From assembly GCA_948144175.1 (NCBI GenBank), contig CANXME010002579.1, forward strand, positions 1,486,001 through 1,550,000: DNA of 64,000 nucleotides, written 5' to 3'. Each line of letters begins with the position of its first letter. Positions within the stretch are counted from its first letter, which is position 1. The position numbers and the translations under genes are program-made. The DNA comes from Closterium sp. NIES-65 (lineage: Eukaryota > Streptophyta > Zygnematophyceae > Desmidiales > Closteriaceae). The notes under the pieces are model-generated. The model ran no database searches, had not been told where the DNA came from, and saw only the letters and a list, made by a program, of their open reading frames with translations. Below are positions 1 through 10,185 of this stretch, one piece after another.

Positions 1-218
1 GGGAGGAACAAGGGATAGGTGGAATATGGAGTTCTCGAGGACTTCTGTTGCTGTGGACCGGGCTGCTCTGAGAGCTAGGTGACCTTTGTGCTTTCGATGG
101 ATGGGCTTGCTCAGTTTGCTTGTTTTTTCTAGCTTCTTGGTTGCTTCCATGTTTTAGACAAGCTAGTCACCACCACTTGCCATGCCTGTACCTTGTGACC
201 CATATCAATACATGACTG

Positions 219-221
<3 letters not shown>
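1..221 (+). mobile_element. 3' UTR tail of an upstream GA-LINE copy (E0)
   Basis: No coding frame is visible. The last ~50 bases (CATGCCTGTACC, then ATATCAATA and GACTGCTTGAGAGA) match the 3' ends of the other GA-LINE copies at about 6775-6820, 11997-12041, 15865-15910, 17200-17245, 61230-61271 and 61345-61393. The segment is therefore read as the 3' end of a copy whose body lies left of the window. The first ~150 bases are GT-rich and resemble the 3' UTR of E1. Confidence 0.75.

Positions 222-311
<90 letters not shown>
222..311. repeat. (GA)n microsatellite between E0 and E1
   Basis: About 90 bp of essentially perfect GA dinucleotide. It directly follows the conserved 3' terminal motif of E0 and directly precedes the 5' end of E1 (AGGCACTTAG...). 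It serves both as the 3' tail of one element and the 5' flank of the next, as expected for insertion into a GA array. Confidence 0.95.
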
Positions 312-314
<3 letters not shown>

Positions 315-445
315 GCACTTAGTCCCTTAGCCTCTCAGCCTCTCAGCCGCCCCTACCCCTGCTATTTAAGGCCGAGGGCCTGGTGGGTTGATCATTATTC
401 AGTTTTGGGTTCATTCCTTCTAACCCAGCGGCCTTCGGCTGCGCA
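312..445 (+). promoter_or_regulatory. E1 5' UTR with putative TATA promoter and initiator
   Basis: After the GA run comes a pyrimidine-rich block (CCCTTAGCCTCTCAGCCTCT), then a TATA-like CTATTTAAGG at about 361, and about 30 bp later ATCATTATTCAG. The same three parts with the same spacing occur in E2 (6941/6971), E3 (12247/12277) and E4 (17394/17424), so they are probably core promoter and start site. An imperfect hairpin around GCGGCCTTCGGCTGC lies at about 430-444. Promoter function is inferred from conservation and spacing. Confidence 0.6.
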
Positions 446-562
446 TGAGGGAACGGCAAGGGAGATAAGCACGAGAAATTATAAACCAAGACATACACGC
501 AATGACTACACCTACACTTGCCTAGGAAGCACATGGGAACACCATGACGCAGGAACAGGCGG

Positions 563-2137
563 ATTCTACATCTGATCCGCATCAAGGACGGCGAGAAGAC
601 CCGTCAGAGAGCGATGAAGCTCGCGCACCACCACATTGGTTGCGCCGATCAAGTCGACTGCAGTCGCTGCACGCATCGCACGGCGCAGCCCACGGAGCGC
701 AGTCCCAAGCTGTCCAACGCCTGCAACTCCACCCCGCGCGGGCGCAGCCAACACGGGCGCAAGGAGCTCGGCAAGCCGATCAGCGGCATCAGGGCACTCG
801 TCCAGGGGGCCGCCTACAAGAGGCACACCATGAGACAGAGCCGCGTGGCAATACACCTGGATCAGGTGCACGGCCCGCAGACCCTCAGAAAGGCGCCAGA
901 GTTGCCCGAGTGCCACCTCGGGGACATCCGCCGAAGGAGAAGGCCCTACCAGGGATTGTAACGGAAGATCAGCTGCCGGAGGATCAGGAGCGACACGCAG
1001 CAGGGACGGATACTGCGGCGTCACTGGTGCCCCGCTCGCAGTCACAAACTCCACCCCTGCCACTGGAGGAACCCACGGCAGTCGGAGGCGGTTCCCACGA
1101 GCGGCAGCAGACGCAGCGTGAGCACGAGGAGGAGGAGCGGGAGTCGAGGGAAGAGGAAGAGCAGGCGCATGGGGCGCTGGCGCAGGATGAGACACCGGCG
1201 CAAGAGCGTGGCGCGGCGAATTTCTCAGACTCGCCCGCCCGTTCCGCTCCTCGCGCATCGCGTCAGACACAACTCGTTGCAAGTCGGCCATTGACACCGG
1301 CTGATCATACCTCTAGCCGCCACCGCGACCACGCCCTCCCCACCAGCCTCCTGGGCCGCCGCGAGGTGCAGCCCAATTCGCCTGCGACCCACGGCGGCGA
1401 GGTGAATCGTGACGCCGCCGTGACGTCTCTCGCTCGTCACGCGGGGCAGGGGAATGGGGCCGATTCTACCGACGGCCGGGGGACGGAGGACGTTGTGCAC
1501 GCGGAACATGAGCAAGGGGTGCAGGAGCAGGACCCGCCTGGACGATCGGAGGCGGCACCTTTGCATGCGCAGATGAAGGGGCGGGAGCATCCGGAGGAGA
1601 CACGCGAGCCGACTGAACCTCCGCTCAGCTCAGGCTGGCGCTGGTAGCTGGAAGTGGCTGGTACGTCGGGTCCGCCCCAACAACACCAGAAGGCACCACG
1701 ACAGGCGCGACCAGCGGCGGCGCAGAGGCGTCCAGCAGCTGCAGACGACGCCGCAACCACAGGCACGGGCGCCGGCATGGGGACAGGTGGAACCACCGGC
1801 GCAGGCGCAGAGGCGTGCGCAGGATCAGACGCTGCAACAGGCCCAGGGGCAGGGGCGGGAGCGGACACCGGGGCGAGCCCGGGAGCAAGTGACAACGCGG
1901 GCGCAGGACCAGGCGCCACGCCAGGGGCGGGCAACGTCGCCACGGCGGGTCAGCCGGCGCCAGGACACGGCCATCCTGAGTCACCGACGACGGCGCAGAT
2001 TGAGGTGCGGGAAGAGGCGACATCCCCACAGCCGCAAGCGCCGGGGACGACGAGGCAAGAGGGGCAATTGCAGCTGACCCCACGGCAAAGGGCTGCGGCG
2101 AGTACGAATGATACTCGTCGCCAATCGACACAGGCAT
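563..2137 (-). pseudogene. Antisense SR/RGG protein of E1 (conserved, with stops)
   Basis: The minus frame from an ATG at 2137 to a TAG at 563 is alignable residue by residue with the antisense frames of E4 and E7. Conserved parts in order are SPGRR, HSPAPRDERETSRR, HDSPRRRGSQANW, a GGWWGGRGRGGG block, then DQPVSMADLQRVVSDAMREE, VPEVALGQLWRL, DAADRLAELLAPVLAAPA, and a C-terminus TGLLAVLDADQM followed by TAG. Three nonsense codons (1625, 1466, 1313) break this copy. The basic SR/RGG part suggests RNA or DNA binding and the C-terminus looks helical. No family is recognised. Conservation of this frame against the sense frame is the reason for calling it. Confidence 0.6.
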
Positions 2138-4756
2138 CGCGTGGCGGACGAGGCGGCGGACGTGGAGGAGCGACTGGAAGGGGAGGCGGACCGGAGAATG
2201 GCTTCCAGAGGGAAGCTCGACGCGCCTTAACTCGAAGAGTGGAGAACACAGAAGCTGAGGAGGAGGCAGGAGATCCAACGTTTATAGCGGAGGTGGTGGA
2301 AGAATCCACCACAGAAGAATCGGGGGAGTTTGAGGAGGAGGAACGGGAAGGCAGACATTGGGCAAACCCAACACCACGTCGAGCCGCTTCAATTCCAGCA
2401 TCAACAGGTGGCGAATTAAACCGGACGGTACCGGACACCACCGCATCAGAGACCCGCCAATTCTCACCTGAACAATTGGCCAGGGACTTGGTGCGGTTCG
2501 GCGAGGTAGAATTATGGGACCTGACCCCTTTCCGTGACAGTTGTCAGCCCCCACTCTCGTGCAAACTCCCTGCTGACATTCGCCCACTATTCGCCACAGC
2601 CCTCCTGACACCACTCCTCCACCTCGCGCGTAACCCTGCGTCAGTCGCAGGCTGGCGCCTGCTACTCTTGCTCCCGCGCCTCACCCTTCGCCTGGCGTCA
2701 ACGGAGAAGCCTGATTGGCCGGCGGTCAAGAGCAGACTTCGCCAATTTAACAAAGGCGAATGGCAGCGACTTTACGATTCAACTATTACCGCAATCACAG
2801 GACCACACCCGCCTCGCCACACGCCAGATGCCCTCGGCAAACGTGCCAGGGCAGAAGGCCTCGCACGAAAAGGAAGCCTTCGCAGGGCGATCATCGCCCT
2901 CGAGTCAACGCCGGTCGCTGACCCATCCGCACCCATCCTCGCCGCCCTCAAAGCAAAACACCCCCCCGCGCCACCTGGCATCATCGATTGGAACGTCCCC
3001 GAAACTGTGCAAGCGGCGTCGATCGAAAAGGGGGATTTCATTAAACTGTTGTGCTGTTGTGAGAACGGGGTGGGAGGAGGACTGTCGGGTATGACATTTG
3101 AGCACCTGCGCGACGCATCACTCGCCAACGCGGCGGTTACCACACACCTCCACGCCCTCGTCAATACTATTTTGGGAGGTAAACTGCCCGACGAAGTTTG
3201 CTCGCTATTGACAGCCAGCCGGCTCATAGCTCTGGCCAAGCCTGACGGGGGAGCTAGACCGATAGCAGTAGGCGAATGTATACTACGACTAGCCGCCAAT
3301 TCAGCCCTCTCAGCCCTTTCCAATAAATGCAGTGCGCATTTCCTCCCATTACAGTACTGCGTGTCCGTCCCGGGCGCTAGCGAAGCGATTATCCACGCCG
3401 CGCGGGCCTTCACTTATGCAAACCCAGGAACGCTGATACTGCAAGCCGACTTAGCGAACGCCTTCAACTCGATTAGCCGCGCAGCAGTAGTCAATGCACT
3501 TCGCAACACTGACCTCCAAGGCCTTATTCCCCTCGTCAAAGCATCCTATAGCAAGCCGGCCCAGTTGTTCCTAGACGCGGGGTTTGGTTGCGAAGCACTA
3601 ACTAGCAAGACAGGCGTGCGACAAGGAGATCCGCTCGGCCCGCTGCTGTTCGCCGCTGGGATCCACCCTGTTCTCACCACGACAGCCGCAACCTTCCCTA
3701 CGGTTCTATGCCTCGCATTCGCTGATGACATCACCTTCTTAGGCCCCGCTGCAGACTGTTCCGACGCTTTCCGCCACTTCACGGCTTGCCTACGCGACAC
3801 AGGACTTACCCACAACCCAGGGAAGTGCGCCACGTAGAGCACAGCAGCAACAGACCCCCAGCAACTGCCCGAGGGCGTCCCGCTACGCAGGGAGGGGCTG
3901 AGAGTGCTAGGAAGCTTCATCGGCACAACTGACGGTGCGGCAGCCTTTATACGATCTCAGCTAGAGACACTGTCGTCCCCGCTGCCCCACCTAGCAAAAA
4001 TGGACCCCCAGGTAGCGGCATTACTCCTAACACGGTGTATCTCCAGGCACATCTCATACCTAGCCCGCACCACATCCCTATACCTGTTACCCGAAGCGGA
4101 GTGGTCACGGTGGGGCCAGGCGCTGCTATACACACTCCTAGATGCTTGCGGGGTGCGCCACCCAAGGGGGGAATCAGAAGACACACGTATCTGGGACCAA
4201 GCCTCACTCCCACCAAGCCTAGGTGGCCTAGGCCTCGCCAACCCAGCAGTAGAGGGCCGGTACAGTTTCCTGGCTAGCTTTGTGCAGGCACATACACTTC
4301 TCGGTCAGCTAGAGGGGCAGGCAGGGGCCACTTTGACAGCAGCATTAGACACCCCCGCAGCAGCCGACCACAGCCCCAATGAGCTGCAGAGGTGGATCAG
4401 GGACTGCAGGGACAGCCTCACGCAGGAAGGGAGGGACCTCATCTCGGCGAAGCGGAAAAAACCCAAGGGCCAGCTGCAGCACCGCCTCGCTCTCCTAGTC
4501 CAAGGGGGGCGGAGTGCTGCCCAGATCACCGCGTCGAGACAGATGGACCTGAACCCACTGATGGGCCACACCCAACGCCTCATGTCTCTCACGGGATATG
4601 GGGCAGGGGACTGGCTCATGGCGATCCCCTACATGCCAGCGCTCCGGTTATACCCCTGCCACTTCACGTTCGCCCTACAGTTCCAGCTCGGCATGCCGCT
4701 CTCGGTGCCAGACTGCTGTGATTGCAGCAAACGAGTCCCCATTCCAGACAAGAGGC

Positions 4757-5018
4757 TGTCGAAATATTTTGTCATGTTTTATAACTGCTTGTAGTTGTAG
4801 TTAGTGTAGTTATTTAAACTGTTGTTAGTGGTGCACCTTATTTGGTTTCTATGCTATATGTACCCTTGAACCTATAGTGAAACCATCTTCATTTTCTCCC
4901 ATTTTCCTCTCTCAACTCACTCGATACCTTCCCTAGGGGAAAACCCGCTCGACACCTAAGTTCGGGCCTAGGCTACTAAGCCTAGGCCCCACCTCTCAAC
5001 TTACTTATTATCTCGACA
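4757..5018 (+). repeat. TRIM 5' LTR
   Basis: 262 bp, TG...CA, near-identical to 5754-6015. It contains the inverted motif GGGCCTAGGCTACTAAGCCTAGGCCC near its 3' end, which could fold in RNA. Confidence 0.9.
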
Positions 5019-5032
5019 TGGTATCAGAGCAT
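5019..5032 (+). promoter_or_regulatory. Primer binding site of the TRIM
   Basis: TGGTATCAGAGC directly after the LTR CA end is the classical complement of the plant initiator-Met tRNA 3' end. Confidence 0.85.
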
Positions 5033-5083
5033 TTTTACGACCTGGCCTGTGTGCCCGCCTTACGCTTCCGCGATGAGTTTTTC

Positions 5084-5312
5084 GGTCGCGCGCCTAGGGC
5101 GCGTGACGATTTTTAATTAGTCCCGCCCACGGGTGTGTGGCTCCTTCTCTGCCCGTCGCGCGCCCCGTGGCACGCGACGGTGCCCTTCATCTGCCCATCG
5201 TGCGCCCCATGGCACACGATGGTGCCCTGCTCGTCGTGCGCCCCTAGGCGCACGATCGGGCCCGTTTTCTTCTTCTACCCGTCGTGCGCCCCGTGGCACT
5301 GGCACGCGACGG
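5084..5312 (+). repeat. Five tandem hairpins inside the TRIM leader
   Basis: Five units share a CGCCCC-type loop and a palindromic stem. Stem arms lie at about 5086-5106, 5154-5160/5173-5179 (CGTCGCG with CGCGACG), 5196-5202/5215-5221 (CATCGTG with CACGATG), 5234-5242/5247-5255 (TCGTGCGCC with GGCGCACGA) and 5280-5286/5305-5311. Stem sequences differ between units yet stay self-complementary, which suggests selection on RNA structure such as dimerisation or packaging. That role is inferred. Confidence 0.7.
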
Positions 5313-5753
5313 GCCTTTCTGCCCCTGCTCTCCCTGAAGCCGCCCCTGACCCACTGCACCGACACCTTTTCGCCGCTCTGCAGCTTTCTTCCTTCCCACC
5401 CCCTTCCTCCTTTGTCTCCCTGCATCCGTGGGGAGGAGGGTATGGGGGTGGAGGGTGTTGGAGTGTGGCGTCACCTCTCTCCCTTCCCCTCCTCCTTCTT
5501 TCAGTCCCACCGCTGCAGCTGCCGCTGGGGGGGGAGGGTGTGAGGATGTGGGGGAGCAGGGGGAGTGGTACCGGGGTGGCGGGTGTGAGGCAACATGCAG
5601 CCGTCCCTCCACCTCTCCTCTCTTCCCCCCCTTCTCTGCTGCTCCTGCAGCAGTGTGGGGGAGGGGAAGGAGGAGGGTGAGGAGATGGAAGGGGTACCTG
5701 CTGTTGCTTGCTATGCTGTAACTACATATCTACCTACAAGCATTATGGGGGCG

Positions 5754-6015
5754 TGTCGAAATATTTTGTCATGTTTTATAACTGCTTGTAGTTGTAGTTA
5801 GTGTAGTTATTTAAACTGTTGTTGGTGGTGCACCTTATTTGGTTTCTATGCTATATGTACCCTTGAACCTATAGTGAAACCATCTTCATTTTCTCCCATT
5901 TTCCTCTCTCAACTCACTCGATACCTTCCCTAGGGGAAAACCCGCTCGACACCTAAGTTCGGGCCTAGGCTACTAAGCCTAGGCCCCACCTCTCAACTTA
6001 CTTATTATCTCGACA
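5754..6015 (+). repeat. TRIM 3' LTR
   Basis: 262 bp copy of 4757-5018, ending CGACA and followed by the GAGGC target duplication. The interrupted endonuclease frame resumes just after it. Confidence 0.9.
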
Positions 6016-6816
6016 GAGGCTGCCGAACCACTTGCTGCGGTGCGGGACTGGCCACGGCCGGACTAATACGCACAATGAGCTACGGGACGAATGCATCCGT
6101 ATGGCGCAGGATGCTGGATTTGACGTGCACAAGGAGTGCACCGCCTTCAGCCCGGTCGACAACAAGAAGGCCGACCTGGCCTTCAGGGATGGGAGCTCGA
6201 GGGCAGTGTGGCTGGGAGATATCACAATCACAGACCCCATCAGCAAACGGGACGAAACTGCAAGGAAGGGGAGGGGCTGGGCAGCGCGAGAGGCAGCAGA
6301 TAAGAAGATAGGACTATACCTCGGCAGGGCAGAGTATGTTGGATTTGTCCCGTTGGCAGTAGAAACCTATGGCTGCCCCTGCGATGAGGTACCCACCTTC
6401 CTGAAGCTTATGGCAGATAAAGCTGCACGGAAATTCTCAATGCGGACCCATCTACCTATCAGGCCGCGAAGATGCTCCATCAGTTCCGCCAGCGCTGGTC
6501 CATTGCCCTCCAGAGAGCTCAGGCAGTGAGCTTCCTCACAAAGCTGAACCTGGCAGCACGAGCAGAACACCCCCCACTAGGGGGGCCAGAGGGGGAGATG
6601 AACCCCGGTGACTGCTTCACAACACTAGAGGCACCTTAGAGGGAACAAGGGGGGCGGGGAGGGGGGGGAAGAGAGTAGGGAGGGAGGTGTTTGCTGGCTT
6701 ATCCTTGTGTTTGCTTGCTACTCCTTGTGTTTGCTTGCTTGCCCTTTTTGCTATCTAGGTTCCATCCATAGTCTTTGCATGTCTGTACCTGCCCTTATTA
6801 TCAATACAAAGGACCG

Positions 6817-6819
<3 letters not shown>

Positions 6820-6898
<79 letters not shown>
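6820..6898. repeat. (GA)n plus G-run between E1 and E2
   Basis: About 70 bp of GA repeat follows the E1 3' end motif (CAATACAAAGGACCGTTTGA). It changes to an uninterrupted run of about 11 G at 6888-6898, and E2 begins with ACTTAGCCTCTTCCC. The G-run is unique to this junction. Confidence 0.92.
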
Positions 6899-7035
6899 AC
6901 TTAGCCTCTTCCCTCCTAGCCTCTTCCCCTTCCCCCAGCTATATAATGGCCAGCCGGCACCTTCCCTAGCTCATTATTCATTTGGTGATTCCAAATTTTC
7001 CGGCGCTCGCGTGCGCGGCCTATGGCCGCGCATTT
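6899..7035 (+). promoter_or_regulatory. E2 5' UTR promoter and hairpin
   Basis: Pyrimidine-rich CCTCTTCCCTCCTAGCCTCT, then CTATATAATGG at 6941 and CTCATTATTCA about 30 bp downstream, matching E1, E3 and E4. Past the putative start lies a perfect hairpin, GCGCGGCC-TAT-GGCCGCGC, at about 7012-7030. Confidence 0.6.
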
Positions 7036-7142
7036 TAGGAGGCTGCTTAGGTAACGGGACAACTTTAGCAGACAGCATGGCGACAAACAACATCAACTAG
7101 CAGGCATCATGGAGAAGGTCTACACAAGACAAAGGGGGGCAC

Positions 7143-8444
7143 CTACATGCGGTCCGCCCCCAGAAACAAGAGCATTCCGCGCGTGGTCTGCCACAAGTGG
7201 CGGACCACTGACACGCAGACGGTTAGAGCATCTCCGGGTGTGCCTTCAGCCGACCCTGCAATGTGCCTCAGATCCAGGGCCGCGCGAGCCAGCAGGTTGG
7301 CTGCGTCTGCACCCGGGGAGGGCGCTGCCTACAGTGGCGCCAAGAGGGATAGGATCTCATCCGCCGCCCCCAAGCACGCTGCTTGCGGTTTCTCAGCAAA
7401 TGTGCTCGGGCGGGATATCGGCATCGACGCACGAGTCGACCGGAGAACACGCGCCAGTGCCTCTAGGCACTCCGACAGTATCCACAGCTGACGCAAGGTC
7501 GCCGTGGAACATGAATACTCCGCCTCCTCAAGGCAAGGACGAGGGTCACGATACGGACCCCTTGCTGGGCCTCCGCCAGCGCCAACAAAACCCGGGAGAA
7601 CAGGCGGCCGCTGGACAGAGCGCGGCGGGGACACCGCACGACTGGCTACCTCGACAATGGCGGGAAGAGAACGAGGAGCGTCTGGCGGAACGGAGCGACA
7701 GGCTGTCGCCGCCTGCGACTCACGGAGAGCGGTTGCGAGCACGTCTAGAAGCCTCTCCAAGGCGCGCGCAAGGTCCGACGCAGACTGGCGACCACCGCCT
7801 CCGCGTCCGCGGCCCCCGCGACTGCCACCCCGACCACGACTATTCGACCATGAGCGGGCTGGAGATTGGGGCCGGGACGTGCTGCGCGGGGGGAGGGCAG
7901 GGGATCGCTCACGACGCGATGGAGAATGGCGCCGCCGACGCTTCACCGGCGATTCGCGCGGAGAACGGCGAGCTTGAGAGCGACGCCCTGAGGATCGGCG
8001 TGCGGGTGAATGACCGCGAGGCGAATGGCGAGACGGGGAACGGTGACTTGGCGAACGACGCCCAGGGGAACGGCTGCGGCTCCCCTGACGACGAGGGGAG
8101 CGACGCTCGTGGCGATCTCCACGCCGCCCCTCGCAGCGTTCGTCACAAGGCTCAGGCGTCTGACGATGCGGAGAACGCCCCCGGTGCGGCTCCGCCAAGG
8201 AGCCAGAACGCACAGCGGACTCCACGCGGGTTGCCACTCTCGGAGGCGAATCAGCGACACGCGGCCCGGGAGGACGGCGCAGGCCCTCAAATCGACGCCG
8301 GATTTGGTCCGCAACAGCAGGAGGACGAGCAGGAACGCTCACCGCCGGGCGTGGCGGAAGCACAGGTGCACTCTCCGCGGTGCACTCGCGGTCGTGGGCA
8401 GACGGAAGCGCCATCTGCGCAAGCACAAGGTGCAAATCCAACAC
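7143..8444 (-). pseudogene. Antisense SR/RGG protein of E2
   Basis: The minus frame is open from 8444 to a TAG at 7143 with one internal TAG (7329). It is in the same phase relative to the RT frame as in E1, E4, E5 and E7. The N-terminal half is strikingly SR-rich (SRSRSPGRRSPSHRSPSRHS), followed by GRGGSRGGRGRGGGG, then DLARALERLLDVLATALRES, which aligns with the MADLQRVV helix of E1. The C-terminus (LGAADEILSLLAPL, TTRGMLLFLGADRM, TAG) aligns with the E1 C-terminus, including the stop position. No ATG matching the E1/E4/E7 start was found, so the 5' limit is uncertain. Confidence 0.55.
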
Positions 8445-10053
8445 AAGGGGAGCCTACAACCCCAACTCTCCCCACGCAACAGGCGGCGCTAGCAGCACGG
8501 ACCCCGCAGAGCGGACGGGGAAGCGCGCGGGGGAGAGGATCGCGACGAGGAGCGCGCGTGCGATAGAGGAGCGCAGTTCAAGCGGCGAGGGGGCGCGGGC
8601 GCCAACCACCGAGCCCAATCTGGCTAGGGGAGCCGGCGGAACGAATCACGCGGCAGTCGTTCGTTAGGCGCGGGGCGAGAGGTGGTGCACCAGCGCAAGC
8701 AGGGAGGAACGTCGATATCCTCAGAGAGGCGAGCGACGAGGACTATATACCGTCAGATCTGAGGCAACCAGACAATCCCGACTCACCTCGCGCGGAATCA
8801 GGAGAGGAGGTGGCGCAGCAACGGGAGAGAGGAACCAACCGCAGATAGCAGCGCAGAGCCCAGCCCCCACCGGACCAAGCCCTATCTGCGTCCTAGCTGG
8901 CCTCGCGGGAGGATCTTTTCCAGATCGCGATGACCTGGGACCTTACGCTCCTAACATCCATCGCTCACCAACCAATCGTCCGCCGACTGCCGCCGCAGAT
9001 CCTCAGCGACTACTCCACCTGTATGCTGGCTGCCTTACTCCGGATCTCAAAGCTGCCTAATTGCGCGGGAGCGTGGCGGGTCCTCATGTTCCTGCCACGT
9101 CTCACGCTAAGACTTAGCCGGAGATCCAGCTCTAGGTGGAAACTACTGCGGGCACAGATGCATCTATTCCAATGTGGCCACTGGACCCAGCTGTACACCG
9201 AATACTTGGGGGCAATGCACCTGGCCGAACCACCCCAGCACCAACGTGACCCGCTGGGAATCTGCTCACGTGCGGAGGGGTTGGTGAAAAGGGGTAACCT
9301 GCGAAAGGCGTTAGCGGCCCTTCAACCCTCGCCATCAGCACCAGCGACACTCGCGACACTGCAGCAGCTGGAATCGAAACACCCCCAACCCCAAAATGAC
9401 CTGCCCGACTGGGTCCACTCCTACACGACACCCACACAGTTTTCAACCACCCTGGAAAGCTTTTCGGACGTCATCGGGGAATGCCCCAGGGGAATTGGGG
9501 CTGGCCCATCGGGGTCAACCTTCGAACACTACCGCGATCCAGCGCTAAGTAACATCGAGGTACTAGGGCACCTCCACTCCGCCGTTAATCACCTTCTCTC
9601 GACAAACCTTTCCACCGAGGTTGCAGCCCTACTCGCCCCGTCCCGCCTTATAGCCTTCGCCAAACCAGGGGGTGGGGTACGCCCAATCGCAATTGGAGAA
9701 ACATTGCTTAGGCTGGCGGCGAAAGTGGCACTCTCAGACCTGCAAGGAGAAACGCGAAATTACTTCCTACCTCAACAATTTGGCGTCGCAGTCCCGGGAG
9801 GTGCTGAGTTCGTCATCCATGCAGTCAGAGACCTCACTACCATGCAGCCCTCCAGCCTAGTCCTCCAACTCGACATTGAGAACGCGTTCAACTCAGTCAA
9901 GAGGAGCGCGTTCTTCAACGCGCTTATCGGCTCCTCGCTAGCCCCCCTCATCCCCTTCACACGCTCTTTCTACGCAACACCATCACCGCTGCTGCTAGAT
10001 CCATGCTTTAATTCCACAATACTCACCAGCGGAAGAGGAGTCAGACAGGGGGA

Positions 10054-10185
10054 TGAGAAAGTACGAACGAGAAGTGAAATGACTATGAACGAAGTGAGTA
10101 CAAATAGGAAACCCTAATTGGGTTGTACCCCCTATGGGATACCCCACTATAGCCTACAGAAACAAGTAAGCTATAAGTTCTGACA
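10054..10185 (-). mobile_element. Solo LTR of the Copia-1/2 family in E2
   Basis: 132 bp starting TGAGAAAG and ending TTCTGACA, flanked by GGGGA duplications (10049-10053, 10186-10190). It is colinear with the 136-bp LTRs at 20280 and 27817 (AAATAGGAAACCCTA, GGGTTGTACCCCCTATGGGA). No internal region is present, so it arose by LTR-LTR recombination. Removing it rejoins the RT motif RQGDPLGPLL of E2. Orientation follows Copia-1. Confidence 0.92.

Larger units (their letters stand above)
4757..6015 (+). mobile_element. TRIM-like non-autonomous LTR retrotransposon in E1
   Basis: Two 262-bp direct repeats, both starting TGTCGA and ending CGACA, flank ~735 bp with no protein-like frame. The 5' LTR is followed directly by TGGTATCAGAGC, the primer site for initiator-Met tRNA. 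A purine/G run (ATGGGGGCG) precedes the 3' LTR. A 5-bp duplication GAGGC flanks it (4752-4756 and 6016-6020). I see a single difference between the LTRs (AGTGG versus GGTGG near 4831/5828), so the insertion is recent. Short LTRs, small size and no gag/pol fit a TRIM. It depends on an autonomous partner that is not visible here. Confidence 0.92.
544..6639 (+). pseudogene. E1 RT-RLE polyprotein, decayed
   Basis: One plus-strand frame runs from the ATG at 544, with in-frame TAG stops at 1645 and 3835, a TRIM insertion at 4757-6015 and a frameshift near 6450. The N-terminal ~500 codons are low-complexity (Q/R/A/G-rich) and overlap an antisense frame, so they may not be coding. The recognisable protein starts near the RGG-rich stretch at 2140. 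RT motifs are RPIAVGE (~3255), ADLANAFNSI (~3450), RQGDPLGPLLFAAGIHP (~3620) and the catalytic FADD box at ~3720. After the TRIM, HLLRCG is followed by KADLAF...WLGDITITDP, the endonuclease core. The product would nick target DNA and reverse-transcribe its own RNA. The stops make this copy non-functional. Confidence 0.85.
312..6819 (+). mobile_element. GA-LINE copy E1, full length, with a nested TRIM
   Basis: A non-LTR retrotransposon bounded on both sides by (GA)n. Order: pyrimidine-rich 5' UTR with a TATA box, a 5' region open on both strands, RT domain, zinc knuckle, restriction-like endonuclease, 3' UTR and conserved tail. A 1,259-bp LTR element interrupts the endonuclease part at 4757-6015; its removal with one copy of the GAGGC duplication restores the motif around RLPNHLLRCG. 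RT followed by a C-terminal RLE is the architecture known from R2, Dong, NeSL, Hero and CRE-type LINEs. I cannot assign a clade without a phylogeny. Confidence 0.85.

Noticed and set aside
222-311. GA repeats as host microsatellites unrelated to the elements
   Set aside because: They occur precisely at element borders and nowhere else in the window at comparable length.
544-2000. Sense-strand 367-codon and similar low-complexity N-terminal frames as ordinary coding sequence
   Set aside because: Their amino-acid sequence is poorly kept between E1, E4 and E7 while the antisense frame is well kept. I include them in the RT frame span but do not claim they are translated. The sense frame becomes convincingly conserved only at the RGG/PENGFQ block.
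5117-5721. Several 60-180 codon frames inside the TRIM
   Set aside because: They lie on the hairpin array and on GC/GT-rich filler, overlap one another, and show no domain; TRIMs are non-coding.
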